A DNA stretch of 64,000 nt from the NCBI RefSeq assembly GCF_000425205.1, contig NZ_AULI01000013.1:46779-110778 (forward strand), written 5' to 3'. Each line of letters opens with the position of its first letter. Position 1 is the stretch's first letter. A program made the translations under genes and the position numbers. This stretch comes from Pontibacillus halophilus JSM 076056 = DSM 19796. GTDB taxonomy: Bacteria; Bacillota; Bacilli; Bacillales; BH030062. Shown here one piece after another: positions 17,267 to 24,715 of this stretch. The notes beneath the pieces were generated by a model. That model ran no database searches. It was not told the origin of the DNA and was given only the letters and a program-made list of their open reading frames with translations.

Positions 17267-17443
17267 TATTTCGTGTAAGTGGATTGTTCAAATGATACTG
17301 CTGAATTAGGAACTTCGAAAGACGCTCCGCCTGATAAGGAAATCAGAAGACACTTCGAGGTGGCAGATGGCAATTGTGGGAACTTCTAAGTTTGCCGTAG
17401 GAGAGCGAGCATCAGATTTATTTTTACTAAGTCATCACCACTC

Positions 17444-18574
17444 TTAATCCGTAATACCATGACGAATGACTTTTACTTGTACGTTGAAGTTTACTTCTAT
17501 ATTGGGATAGAGCTCATGCCAATCTTTACTATCTACACTTTGTTGGCCTACCTTCTCTTGGTAAGTGTTACCGAATCCAAAGGGATCAGATTTCATTTTT
17601 TGTGTTTTTTGAAGAAGTTGTTCCATCTGAAATTCAATGCTTTTAGAGATTTGTTCTTCTAGTATTTTGATGACTTCAGGGTTCTCAAGACTCACATTCT
17701 CCGATAGCTCTAAGATTCGGGCTGTAAGATTCACCTTAGCGGAGAATGAAGGAGTGTCTACATTCGTTAATTCTATATTGGTTTGACTTTTGATTTCATC
17801 TAAATCCATATATAGAAATTCTCTCGTTTGTTGATTCGCTTCGTGGCGAATATAATCTTTGATTTCCCTAGTTGGAATTGCGATTTCTAAATGTCCGGAT
17901 TGATACCTGCCTTGTAAGAGCTTAAGAAAGAATCCTTCTTTCGCTGTAATTTGCCCGACCATTTTCTCATCTCGAAAGAGCGCTAAATTCATCACTGTAG
18001 CTTTCGAATTTTCAAGCTTTATCATCGGAAGGACGGGGTCTTTCCCATCTGAATAGACGTTTGATACAAAGTGATGAAGGGTTGCTTGAGGAATTTTCTC
18101 TTCTTGTATATTCTTCTGAATGAGCGTATACAAATAGTTTCCAACGTTCGGTGCATCCTCAAAGTTATTTGTATTCATGACTTCGTTGGCAGATGTTTCT
18201 GAGACAGCTAGGTAAAGCATGTCTGCAATCGCTGCATCCCGTATCATTGTATCGGTTACCCTCATCACGCCTTCTTCTGCCATTTCCTTTCCATAGACAA
18301 CAAGTCGCAATTGTCCTGATACGAGTTCTTTACTCGATTTAAGTGAAGCATCTTGCATAAGTCCTTTAGAGGTTTTAGCTCGACTTACGATAATTTGAGA
18401 AATGTTTGTCGCATTGGGGTCGAATTGGAAGAGTACCATTGTACCTTCTAGCCATCCTTCTTCCAGGAGGTCATACCCGACTACCGTCACAATTCCAAGT
18501 TTCTCAATATATTTTCGGTCTACACATGCTGTTAATAGAACGAGGATGCACAGCACGGCGATAATTTTTCTCAT
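17444..18574 (-). CDS. Ger(x)C family spore germination lipoprotein
   Basis: C subunit of a nutrient germinant receptor, anchored on the outside of the inner spore membrane. The 376-aa protein has a lipoprotein signal (MRKIIAVLCILVLLTAC, Cys17). The three-domain GerC architecture is visible: 'CVDRKYIEKLGIVTVVGYDL', 'VSRAKTSKGLMQDASLKSSKELVSGQLRLVVYGKEMAEEG' and the C-terminal 'DPFGFGNTYQEKVGQQS..WHELYPNIEVNFNVQVKVIRHGI'. Its start overlaps the stop of the GerB gene by 4 bases, which shows translational coupling. Germinant specificity cannot be inferred. Confidence 0.95.
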   Translation of the reverse strand: MRKIIAVLCILVLLTACVDRKYIEKLGIVTVVGYDLLEEGWLEGTMVLFQFDPNATNISQIIVSRAKTSKGLMQDASLKSSKELVSGQLRLVVYGKEMAEEGVMRVTDTMIRDAAIADMLYLAVSETSANEVMNTNNFEDAPNVGNYLYTLIQKNIQEEKIPQATLHHFVSNVYSDGKDPVLPMIKLENSKATVMNLALFRDEKMVGQITAKEGFFLKLLQGRYQSGHLEIAIPTREIKDYIRHEANQQTREFLYMDLDEIKSQTNIELTNVDTPSFSAKVNLTARILELSENVSLENPEVIKILEEQISKSIEFQMEQLLQKTQKMKSDPFGFGNTYQEKVGQQSVDSKDWHELYPNIEVNFNVQVKVIRHGITD

Positions 18575-19695
18575 GGTGAGCCTCCTTTAGAAGCTTTACG
18601 ACGTTGTACTCGTTTCTTAATTAGTACAATAGGAAGAAGGATGACCGGATAGATGAAAGCAATAACTGACCCGATCTTAGCCGTCCAGTCTGTTAGCATA
18701 TTAATATCCATTCGGTATTCAAATAGATTTACCACGATGTAAGCGATGATGGCAAAGGCATATACGGACTTCTTTTGTTTAAATTGGAATAACCGCTTCC
18801 CACCAGATGTCATTGCCCATAAGATGAGGATGAGGTTAGGCAGAATGACCATAAGCCATAGGCCAACAGCGACGAAATCAAAGCGTTCAAGAACTGAGAA
18901 TTTAATAATCTTGAACATAGCAAGCGTCGCCCAAATCATCGTTTCAAGCTGATCGCCGCTAAAATAGCCAATCGACACAAAGGTTACGATGAAGATTAAG
19001 AAGGTGGTGAACGCTACGGCTAGCTGGGAGGAGAGCCATACCCATTTCTTGTTGTCGATATATGGGTAAAGGAAGAACAGAAACTCGAAGCCGAGTACGG
19101 TAAATCCAGTTTGAATGGCGCCTAACCAAAGTTCGGATAGCCCACTTTCAAAGAGTGGCATATAATGTTCCCAGTGAATGAGCGTAGCTGGTCGATACAC
19201 CATGAAGATGAGCCACACCGTCGCAAAGAAGAAGATAAATGAAACTCCAGTTGCAACTCGTAATCCGCCTAATACGGCATAGACACATAGTGAGATTAAA
19301 ATAAAGCTAATGGCAAAAGTCGACATCTTAGGGAAGATGTAAACCCGCACGATTTCAGTATAGTTGAGCAACACACTTAGAAAGAGGAGCATCAAATAGC
19401 CAATGTAAAGGATGCCTAGAAATTTCCCAACCCACTTCCCAAACAGGTCTTGTTGAATACCGAAGATGTCGGCATTTTCGTATTGCTTTAATATGACAAT
19501 CATAATAGCGACAACAATGTGCATGGCAATCCCTGCAATTAATACTGAAATCCACGCACTTTGTTTCGCCTCGCGATATACAACGGCTGGGACGCCCATA
19601 ATCCCTGCCCCCGTCTGAACCGTATGGATTAGGAAGAATAAGTAGAAAACTCCAACCGTCTTACCTTTACGAACATCAAGGTTTACTTTCATCAC
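18571..19695 (-). CDS. GerB family spore germination permease
   Basis: B subunit of the germinant receptor, an APC-superfamily membrane protein thought to bind the amino acid or sugar germinant. The 374-aa protein has about ten helices. It begins 'GKTVGVFYLFFLIHTVQTGAGIMGVPAVVYREAKQSAWISVLIAG' and contains 'QLAVAFTTFLIFIVTFVSIGYFSGDQLETMIWATLAMFKIIKFSVLERFDFVAVGLWLMVILPNLILILWA', typical of GerB. It starts 5 bases after the GerA gene and overlaps the GerC gene by 4 bases. Confidence 0.95.
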   Translation of the reverse strand: MMKVNLDVRKGKTVGVFYLFFLIHTVQTGAGIMGVPAVVYREAKQSAWISVLIAGIAMHIVVAIMIVILKQYENADIFGIQQDLFGKWVGKFLGILYIGYLMLLFLSVLLNYTEIVRVYIFPKMSTFAISFILISLCVYAVLGGLRVATGVSFIFFFATVWLIFMVYRPATLIHWEHYMPLFESGLSELWLGAIQTGFTVLGFEFLFFLYPYIDNKKWVWLSSQLAVAFTTFLIFIVTFVSIGYFSGDQLETMIWATLAMFKIIKFSVLERFDFVAVGLWLMVILPNLILILWAMTSGGKRLFQFKQKKSVYAFAIIAYIVVNLFEYRMDINMLTDWTAKIGSVIAFIYPVILLPIVLIKKRVQRRKASKGGSP

Positions 19696-19700
19696 TATCC

Positions 19701-21224
19701 CTACTCATCAATATCTTTTTTCTCGAGAGCTTTGGCTCTAGAGAATCGCTTGATTTCTTGAGGTTCATTGGAATATGGTCTTCTGCTTGCCCATGGCCAT
19801 GGGAGACGGAATATGGAACTTCGTAGGTCGACTAAAGTTAATGGATATAAAGGAACTAAGAATGGGCGACCTAATGATGTGAGCTTTAGCAGGTGGATAA
19901 TCAGGAAGCTAAGCCCATACATAATTCCGAGAAGCCCCCATAACCCTGACAATAGAATCATCGGAAAGCGAATGACACGAATGGCAGTCCCCATTAAATA
20001 ACTCGGGGCAGTAAAGGAAGCAAGTGCACTCAAGGCAATCACGATGATGAGAATGTTACTCGTAAATCCAGCTTTAACAGCTGCTTGCCCAATTACAACT
20101 CCTCCTACAATCCCCATCGTCTGACCTACCTTAGTGGGTAGCCTAGCCCCAGCCTCACGGAGCAGTTCAATTAATAGCTCAAGGAGCAAGGCTTCTAGTA
20201 CGGGCGGGAATGGGACGTTTGCCCTCGACTTCCCCAACGATACGAGTAGAGAGGATGGAACGACTTCATAATGATAGGTTAGCGCAGCCACATAGGCAGG
20301 GGTTAACGTAATTGAAATCATCATTGCGAATAAGCGTAAAATTCTAATGAACGTCCCCATGTTCCAACGCATATAAATGTCCTCTGTCGACTCAAAGAAG
20401 CTGAATAGAGATGTTGGTCCAATAAGTACGTTCGGGCTTTTGTCTACCATGATGCCCACTTTCCCTTTCTTGATTGCATAAAGAAAGCGGTCGGGGAGCT
20501 CAGTGGTCAAGAGTTGTGGGAAGATACTTGAGGATTTATCCTCAATAAGCTGCCCAAGGACGTTCGCATCCATGGCATCATCGACCTCTAAATCTTCAAT
20601 ACGCTGCCGAATGGTATTCACATTCTCCTTGTTTGCAAGGTTATCTAGATAGATCACACGGACCTCAGTTGAAATCATCTTACCAACCGTCAGTTTCTCC
20701 ATCTTTAAGTCAGGACTATCAATCCCCCAGCGAACAATATTTAAGTTGGTTACGAGTGATTCGTTGAATGCGATTTGGGGACCGAATACAAGAGATTCAT
20801 TTTCTGCTGCGCCTACTTGTCTCGATTTTAATTCTGGTATGAGAAACGTTACAGCTTCTTCATCCCCCTCGACATATAGACAGCAATGTCCTTTACATAA
20901 GATTTCTGCTATTTTATTGGAATCGCTTTGGTTCTCACCGGTGCCAATCGGAATTTCGTTCATGATTCGGTTATGATCCCAAGGTTTTTGAGAATTTAAC
21001 AATGTACGAAGGATCATAGAATTTAGTTGATCCTTGTTGATTTGATAGGTGAAATATGTGATGAGCACTCGCCTGTTAGCTATGGTGAAATCCTGAAGAT
21101 GAAGGTCAGGATTATGGTGGAGTGCTGTTTTGATCGTTTCCTTAAATTCTTCAATTGTACAAGGAAAGCTACTGCTGGTTTGAGTTGTCGTTTTGGTGGA
21201 CTTTTTTCTTCGCACGACCATCAT
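19701..21224 (-). CDS. GerA family spore germination protein
   Basis: A subunit of the germinant receptor in the inner spore membrane; recent work on GerAA homologs treats it as the ion-channel part. The 507-aa protein has a soluble N-terminal domain (residues 1 to about 290) with 'CLYVEGDEEAVTFLIPELKSRQV' and the conserved 'GPQIAFNESLVTNLNIVR', then a membrane part with 'VALLTYHYEVVPSSLLVSLGKSRANVPFPPVLEALLLELLIELLREAGARLP' and 'GQTMGIVGGVVIGQAAVKAG'. The start pair ATGATG at 21224 has only a weak ribosome site (TTAGGATG). This is the first gene of the gerA-gerB-gerC operon, and a sigma-G-like promoter lies 20-50 bases upstream. Confidence 0.95.
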   Translation of the reverse strand: MMVVRRKKSTKTTTQTSSSFPCTIEEFKETIKTALHHNPDLHLQDFTIANRRVLITYFTYQINKDQLNSMILRTLLNSQKPWDHNRIMNEIPIGTGENQSDSNKIAEILCKGHCCLYVEGDEEAVTFLIPELKSRQVGAAENESLVFGPQIAFNESLVTNLNIVRWGIDSPDLKMEKLTVGKMISTEVRVIYLDNLANKENVNTIRQRIEDLEVDDAMDANVLGQLIEDKSSSIFPQLLTTELPDRFLYAIKKGKVGIMVDKSPNVLIGPTSLFSFFESTEDIYMRWNMGTFIRILRLFAMMISITLTPAYVAALTYHYEVVPSSLLVSLGKSRANVPFPPVLEALLLELLIELLREAGARLPTKVGQTMGIVGGVVIGQAAVKAGFTSNILIIVIALSALASFTAPSYLMGTAIRVIRFPMILLSGLWGLLGIMYGLSFLIIHLLKLTSLGRPFLVPLYPLTLVDLRSSIFRLPWPWASRRPYSNEPQEIKRFSRAKALEKKDIDE

Positions 21225-21244
21225 CCTAACGTATAGATTACGGT

Positions 21245-21275
21245 TAGTATGAGATGAATCTCAGTATTTTATGAA
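21245..21275 (-). promoter_or_regulatory. Forespore sigma-G-type promoter of the germinant receptor operon
   Basis: On the minus strand TTCATA (21270-21275) is followed after 18 bases by CATACTA (21245-21251), which is exactly the sigma-G -10 consensus. The start codon is about 20 bases downstream. gerA-type operons are known sigma-G targets, so sequence and context agree. Confidence 0.65.
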
Positions 21276-21371
21276 AGGCAATCGATAGAGAGAAGAGACT
21301 CTTGGCTACATACATAGTGGAAGAAATCGAGATGCATACTAAGTGAAATACAGGTGCAAAGGGAGTCTGCC

Positions 21372-22394
21372 ATGGGGATGCAGTTAATTGAAGCCTATAT
21401 ACCAAATAATCATTTCGAATCGGTAGATGAGAAGTTACGAGAACACGCCTACACGTCTTATTTCACTTCAAATGAGTCCAGTGAACGTGTGCTTGTACGT
21501 ATTCTCGTTGATACGGATGAAGTAGAGAATATTCTTAATTACTTAGAGAGTGTATCAAATGTGGTGGATGGGTTTGAAACGATTCTATTGCCCGTGCAGA
21601 CCTATCTCTCAAGAGAAACTGTAAACGAACAATCCTCTGAACAAAATGAGGAAGAGACAGAAGACGAACAAACCATTCTCTTAAGAGCGAGTCGTCAGGA
21701 GCTTATGTCAACAGTTGAGACGAACAGTCATGCGACAGTCAATTATACGTGGCTTATTTTCCTTTCTTCCATCGTCGCGACCATGGGATTTATTAAAGAT
21801 AGTGATGCAGTTGTGATTGGCGCAATGGTAATTGCTCCTTTAATCGGTCCTGTTATTTCTATGGCGTTCTCTGCGATATTAGGTGATTATCGCTTGATGG
21901 GGAAGGCTGCGCTTACGGCATTTATCGGAGTAGGACTAGTGATTGTCGTGTCATTTATCTTTAACTTTATGTTCGAGATCAACACAGATACAAAGCAATA
22001 CATAGCCAGAACAGAAGTGACGTGGTCAGACTTCTTTCTTGCCTTAGCAGCCGGAGGAGCTGGGTCTATTGCAACCCTGAATCGGAAAGCAGGGAACCTC
22101 GTTGGTGTGATGGTGGCCGTGGCGCTTGTGCCTCCAAATACAGCGCTTGGTATGGCACTTGGGAATGCAAGTTGGAATGATGCATATGGAGCTTTCTTGC
22201 TCATTGTTGTGAACATCTCATGTATTCTACTTTCGGCAGTTATTGTCTTTTCCTTAAGTGGAATCCGTCCTGTTAAGTGGCAGGAAGTCCAGCGTGCGCA
22301 TGTTTCTCGTTCCCTCTCCATCGTGTTCGTATTGCTCATTGTCGGAGTGTTAATGGCGGTAATCTTCTTAGGCCAAGATATTAAATCTATGTAA
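21372..22394 (+). CDS. DUF389 (TIGR00341-type) membrane protein
   Basis: Conserved membrane protein of unknown function, 340 aa from ATG 21372 (AAAGGGA ribosome site 7 bases ahead). An N-terminal ACT-like soluble part (residues 1-90: 'MQLIEAYIPNNHFESVDEKL..LVRILVDTDEVENILNYLESV') precedes a DUF389 core with about six helices, including the hallmark 'DSDAVVIGAMVIAPLIGPVISMAFSAILGDYRLMGKAA' and 'GGAGSIATLNRKAGNLVGVMVAVALVPPNTALGMALG'. It is divergent from the germination operon and has no obvious partner. Confidence 0.88.
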   Translation: MGMQLIEAYIPNNHFESVDEKLREHAYTSYFTSNESSERVLVRILVDTDEVENILNYLESVSNVVDGFETILLPVQTYLSRETVNEQSSEQNEEETEDEQTILLRASRQELMSTVETNSHATVNYTWLIFLSSIVATMGFIKDSDAVVIGAMVIAPLIGPVISMAFSAILGDYRLMGKAALTAFIGVGLVIVVSFIFNFMFEINTDTKQYIARTEVTWSDFFLALAAGGAGSIATLNRKAGNLVGVMVAVALVPPNTALGMALGNASWNDAYGAFLLIVVNISCILLSAVIVFSLSGIRPVKWQEVQRAHVSRSLSIVFVLLIVGVLMAVIFLGQDIKSM

Positions 22395-22589
22395 AGGGTA
22401 GACAGACCGCCTTCTCATAAGAGGGGATGAATGTCGGATTGAACGGATGGATATTGGTGCAGAAGGGTTTCCATTCTACTATCACCGACCAATTGCTCGG
22501 AGAGGGCTCGCTTATTTCTAGAGCTTACTGGTCTACAACGTACAGTCGAGCATAGAATAAAAAAGATTGAAAAAGATGTGAATGTTGTA
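22395..22589. other. Intergenic stretch without a credible gene, upstream of the bmrCD leader
   Basis: No supported gene. A 42-codon plus-strand frame from ATG 22427 has the only possible ribosome site touching its start codon, so it is not accepted. No terminator is obvious after the DUF389 gene. Confidence 0.4.
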
Positions 22590-22618
22590 TTGCAATAATT
22601 TTTTGAAAATTATATAAT
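22590..22618 (+). promoter_or_regulatory. Sigma-A promoter of the bmrCD leader
   Basis: TTGCAA (22590-22595) and a perfect TATAAT (22613-22618) are spaced by 17 bases. Transcription would begin near 22625, so the RNA starts with the leader hairpin and leader peptide, about 340 bases ahead of bmrC. Confidence 0.75.
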
Positions 22619-22636
22619 CGAACCATTAAGAAGAAG

Positions 22637-22700
22637 GGAGGTTACGACCATGATGAAGACACGATTGATTGCCATGAATCGAATAAAGGTTGTGACCTCC
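22637..22700 (+). promoter_or_regulatory. Leader hairpin that hides the ribosome site of the leader peptide
   Basis: GGAGGTTACGACC (22637-22649) pairs over 13 bases with GGTTGTGACCTCC (22688-22700, two G-U pairs), and the stem can extend outward through AGAAGAA/TTCTTCT with one bulge. The 5' arm carries the ribosome site and the 3' arm lies within the leader-peptide codons, so a ribosome on the leader ORF would open the stem. TGTGACCT in the 3' arm recurs at 22774-22781, where it can pair with AGGTCGCA (22757-22764). Confidence 0.6.
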
Positions 22701-22721
22701 TTTTCTTCTGCGATCGTGTAA
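22650..22721 (+). CDS. Putative 23-codon leader peptide upstream of bmrC/bmrD
   Basis: Reads MMKTRLIAMNRIKVVTSFSSAI then Val and TAA. A GGGAGG ribosome site (22636-22641) lies 8 bases before the ATG and the peptide starts about 25 bases from the predicted transcript start. It lies between a strong promoter and a strong intrinsic terminator that precede an antibiotic-export operon, the arrangement of ribosome-mediated attenuators. In B. subtilis the bmrCD operon is controlled through the small upstream ORF bmrB; this peptide would play that part, but I claim no sequence similarity to BmrB. Confidence 0.6.
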   Translation: MMKTRLIAMNRIKVVTSFSSAIV

Positions 22722-22791
22722 TTCGTTACATATACGTTCGTTGGGTTGGGAGAAGTAGGTCGCAAGGGGTAGATGTGACCTGCCATAGAGT

Positions 22792-22826
22792 GCGCACACG
22801 TCTTAGACGTGTGCGCTTTTTTTTTT
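22792..22826 (+). terminator. Strong attenuator-type terminator in the bmrCD leader
   Basis: GCGCACACGT (22792-22801) and ACGTGTGCGC (22807-22816) form a perfect 10-bp GC-rich stem with a 5-base loop, followed by ten T residues. No full-length gene lies between the promoter at 22590 and this terminator, so it must act on the leader transcript. Confidence 0.9.
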
Positions 22827-22883
22827 GTGGATATGAGGCCTTTGGCTTTATATAAATCATTTAATCTTAAGGAGGAGAAGAGA

Positions 22884-22943
22884 ATGAACAATGTTGTGAC
22901 ACGTTTGAAAGAAAAGGTAGGAGCCAGTGCAGAAGGTGGATAG
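22884..22943 (+). CDS. Small 19-aa ORF between the attenuator and bmrC
   Basis: Reads MNNVVTRLKEKVGASAEGG and stops 26 bases before the bmrC start. It has a near-perfect ribosome site AAGGAGGA (22869-22876), clearly stronger than that of bmrC. It may load ribosomes for translational coupling to bmrC or be a second regulatory peptide. Only the start signal supports it; no family is recognised. Confidence 0.5.
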   Translation: MNNVVTRLKEKVGASAEGG

Positions 22944-22969
22944 GTAAGTAAAGAAACGGGGGGATGAAC

Positions 22970-24715
22970 ATGTTTTCAGTTCTAGGGAAATTGGGATGGT
23001 TCTTTAAAGAACATAAGAAACGGTACTTACTTGCTGTAATTGCTCTCATCATAGCCAGCTTTATTGATATCTTGCCACCAAAGCTTGTAGGGATTGCCAT
23101 TGATGAAATTCAGTTCAACACGATGACGGAGGAACGATTGTGGGAATTGATTGGAATTTATGGAATCTTACTCGTGAGCAGTTATGTCATTTCATATTAT
23201 TGGGGAAGGCAGCTCTTTGGAGGAGCATTCTTATTGGAACGTACAATGAGAACAAAGCTCATGAAGCATTTTCTTTCGATGAAGCCGTCATTCTTTGGGC
23301 GATTTCGTACGGGGGATTTAATGGCCCGTGCTACGAACGACTTGAAGTCTATATCAATGACATCGGGCTTTGGAATCTTAACTCTCGTTGATTCTACATT
23401 CTTTATGATTATGATTATTGGGGTGATGTCGCTCACGATTAGTTGGAAGTTGACGCTTGCTTCTTTATTGCCACTTCCAATTATGGCGCTTCTCATGAAC
23501 CGATATGGAAAGACCATTCATGAGAAATTCACGAAAGCACAAGATGCATTTGGGGAGATGAACAATGATGTCCTTGAATCAATCCGTGGCGTTCGGGTCA
23601 TTCGTGCCTTTGTTCAAGAAAAGCAAGATGAAGAACGTTTCAGTGCCATGACAGAAGATGTGTACGACAAGAACATTGAAGTGGCAAAGATTGATGCCAT
23701 GTTCGAACCGACCATCAAAATATTAGTCGGCCTGTCATACACGATTGGTCTTGGATATGGAGCACATCTCGTATTTACAAATGCGATGACGCTTGGTCAA
23801 TTGGTGTCGTTCAACGTGTATCTCGGTATGTTGATTTGGCCTATGTTCGCAGTCGGCGAATTAATTAACGTGATGCAGCGAGGAAATGCGTCGTTAGACC
23901 GAGTCAATGAAACGTTGTCTATTGTTTCAGACGTCCAAGAACCGACAAAGCCGAAGCAGGTGCTAATTCCAGAGCGCATTGTATTTAAAGGGGTTACCTT
24001 CCAATATCCTGACACAGCTAGGCCACAATTACGTGCAGTCGACCTTGTGGTAGAGCGTGGAGAAACAATTGGTGTAATTGGGAAGACCGGTTCAGGGAAG
24101 ACAACATTGTTCCGTCAATTGTTGAGAGAGTACTCAGGGATGTCTGGTCAGTTAATCATCAATGATGTACCGATTGAAGAGTTGGCGTTTGAAGCAACGA
24201 GAGGATGGATTGGATATGTCCCGCAAGATCAAATCCTGTTCTCAAAGACAGTCCGAGAGAACATTCAATTTGGTGATTCGAACGCTTCTGATGAGAAGAT
24301 CAATCGAATTCTTCAATTGGCTTATTTGAAAGATGATATCGACCATTTACCTGAAGGGCTTGATACAAAGGTAGGCGAAAGTGGGATTACGTTATCAGGT
24401 GGACAGAAGCAACGCGTTTCGCTAGCGCGTGCCCTTATTATGGAACCTGAAATCCTTATTCTCGACGATTCCATGAGTGCAGTAGATGGAAAGACAGAAG
24501 CCAACATTATCAAGCATTTGAAACAAGAACGAAATGAGAAAACAACGTTTATCTCGACACACCGGTTATCGGCGGTCCAGCATGCTGATCAAATCATTGT
24601 CCTTGAAGATGGAGTGATTGTAGAGCGTGGTACACACGAAGAATTGGTGGCTAGCGGCCAGTGGTATGCCTCTCAATTTGAACTTCAGCAAATGGAACGG
24701 CAAGGAAGTGAATGA
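22970..24715 (+). CDS. bmrC: Heterodimeric multidrug ABC exporter subunit BmrC (YheI type)
   Basis: Half-transporter that with BmrD extrudes drugs using ATP. It is 581-583 aa (B. subtilis BmrC is 585). The six-helix ABC_membrane domain covers roughly 15-300 and the nucleotide-binding domain 335-575. The latter has Walker A 'GKTGSGKTT' near 372, signature 'LSGGQKQRVSLARAL' near 478 and Walker B 'ILILDDSMSAVD' near 500. The catalytic Glu is replaced by Asp (DDS), which marks the degenerate ATP site, as in B. subtilis BmrC. GGGGGG directly touches ATG 22964, so ATG 22970 with 6-base spacing is preferred. The stop overlaps bmrD (ATGA). Confidence 0.9.
   Translation: MFSVLGKLGWFFKEHKKRYLLAVIALIIASFIDILPPKLVGIAIDEIQFNTMTEERLWELIGIYGILLVSSYVISYYWGRQLFGGAFLLERTMRTKLMKHFLSMKPSFFGRFRTGDLMARATNDLKSISMTSGFGILTLVDSTFFMIMIIGVMSLTISWKLTLASLLPLPIMALLMNRYGKTIHEKFTKAQDAFGEMNNDVLESIRGVRVIRAFVQEKQDEERFSAMTEDVYDKNIEVAKIDAMFEPTIKILVGLSYTIGLGYGAHLVFTNAMTLGQLVSFNVYLGMLIWPMFAVGELINVMQRGNASLDRVNETLSIVSDVQEPTKPKQVLIPERIVFKGVTFQYPDTARPQLRAVDLVVERGETIGVIGKTGSGKTTLFRQLLREYSGMSGQLIINDVPIEELAFEATRGWIGYVPQDQILFSKTVRENIQFGDSNASDEKINRILQLAYLKDDIDHLPEGLDTKVGESGITLSGGQKQRVSLARALIMEPEILILDDSMSAVDGKTEANIIKHLKQERNEKTTFISTHRLSAVQHADQIIVLEDGVIVERGTHEELVASGQWYASQFELQQMERQGSE

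Noticed and set aside
17267..17443. Possible repeat or small RNA between the aldo/keto reductase and germination genes
   Set aside because: Several short imperfect repeats (GGAACTTC, CTTCGA) are visible, but there is no promoter-terminator pair and no clear structure.
22427..22555. 42-codon frame between the DUF389 gene and the bmrCD leader
   Set aside because: The only ribosome-like sequence touches the start codon, and the product resembles nothing I know.
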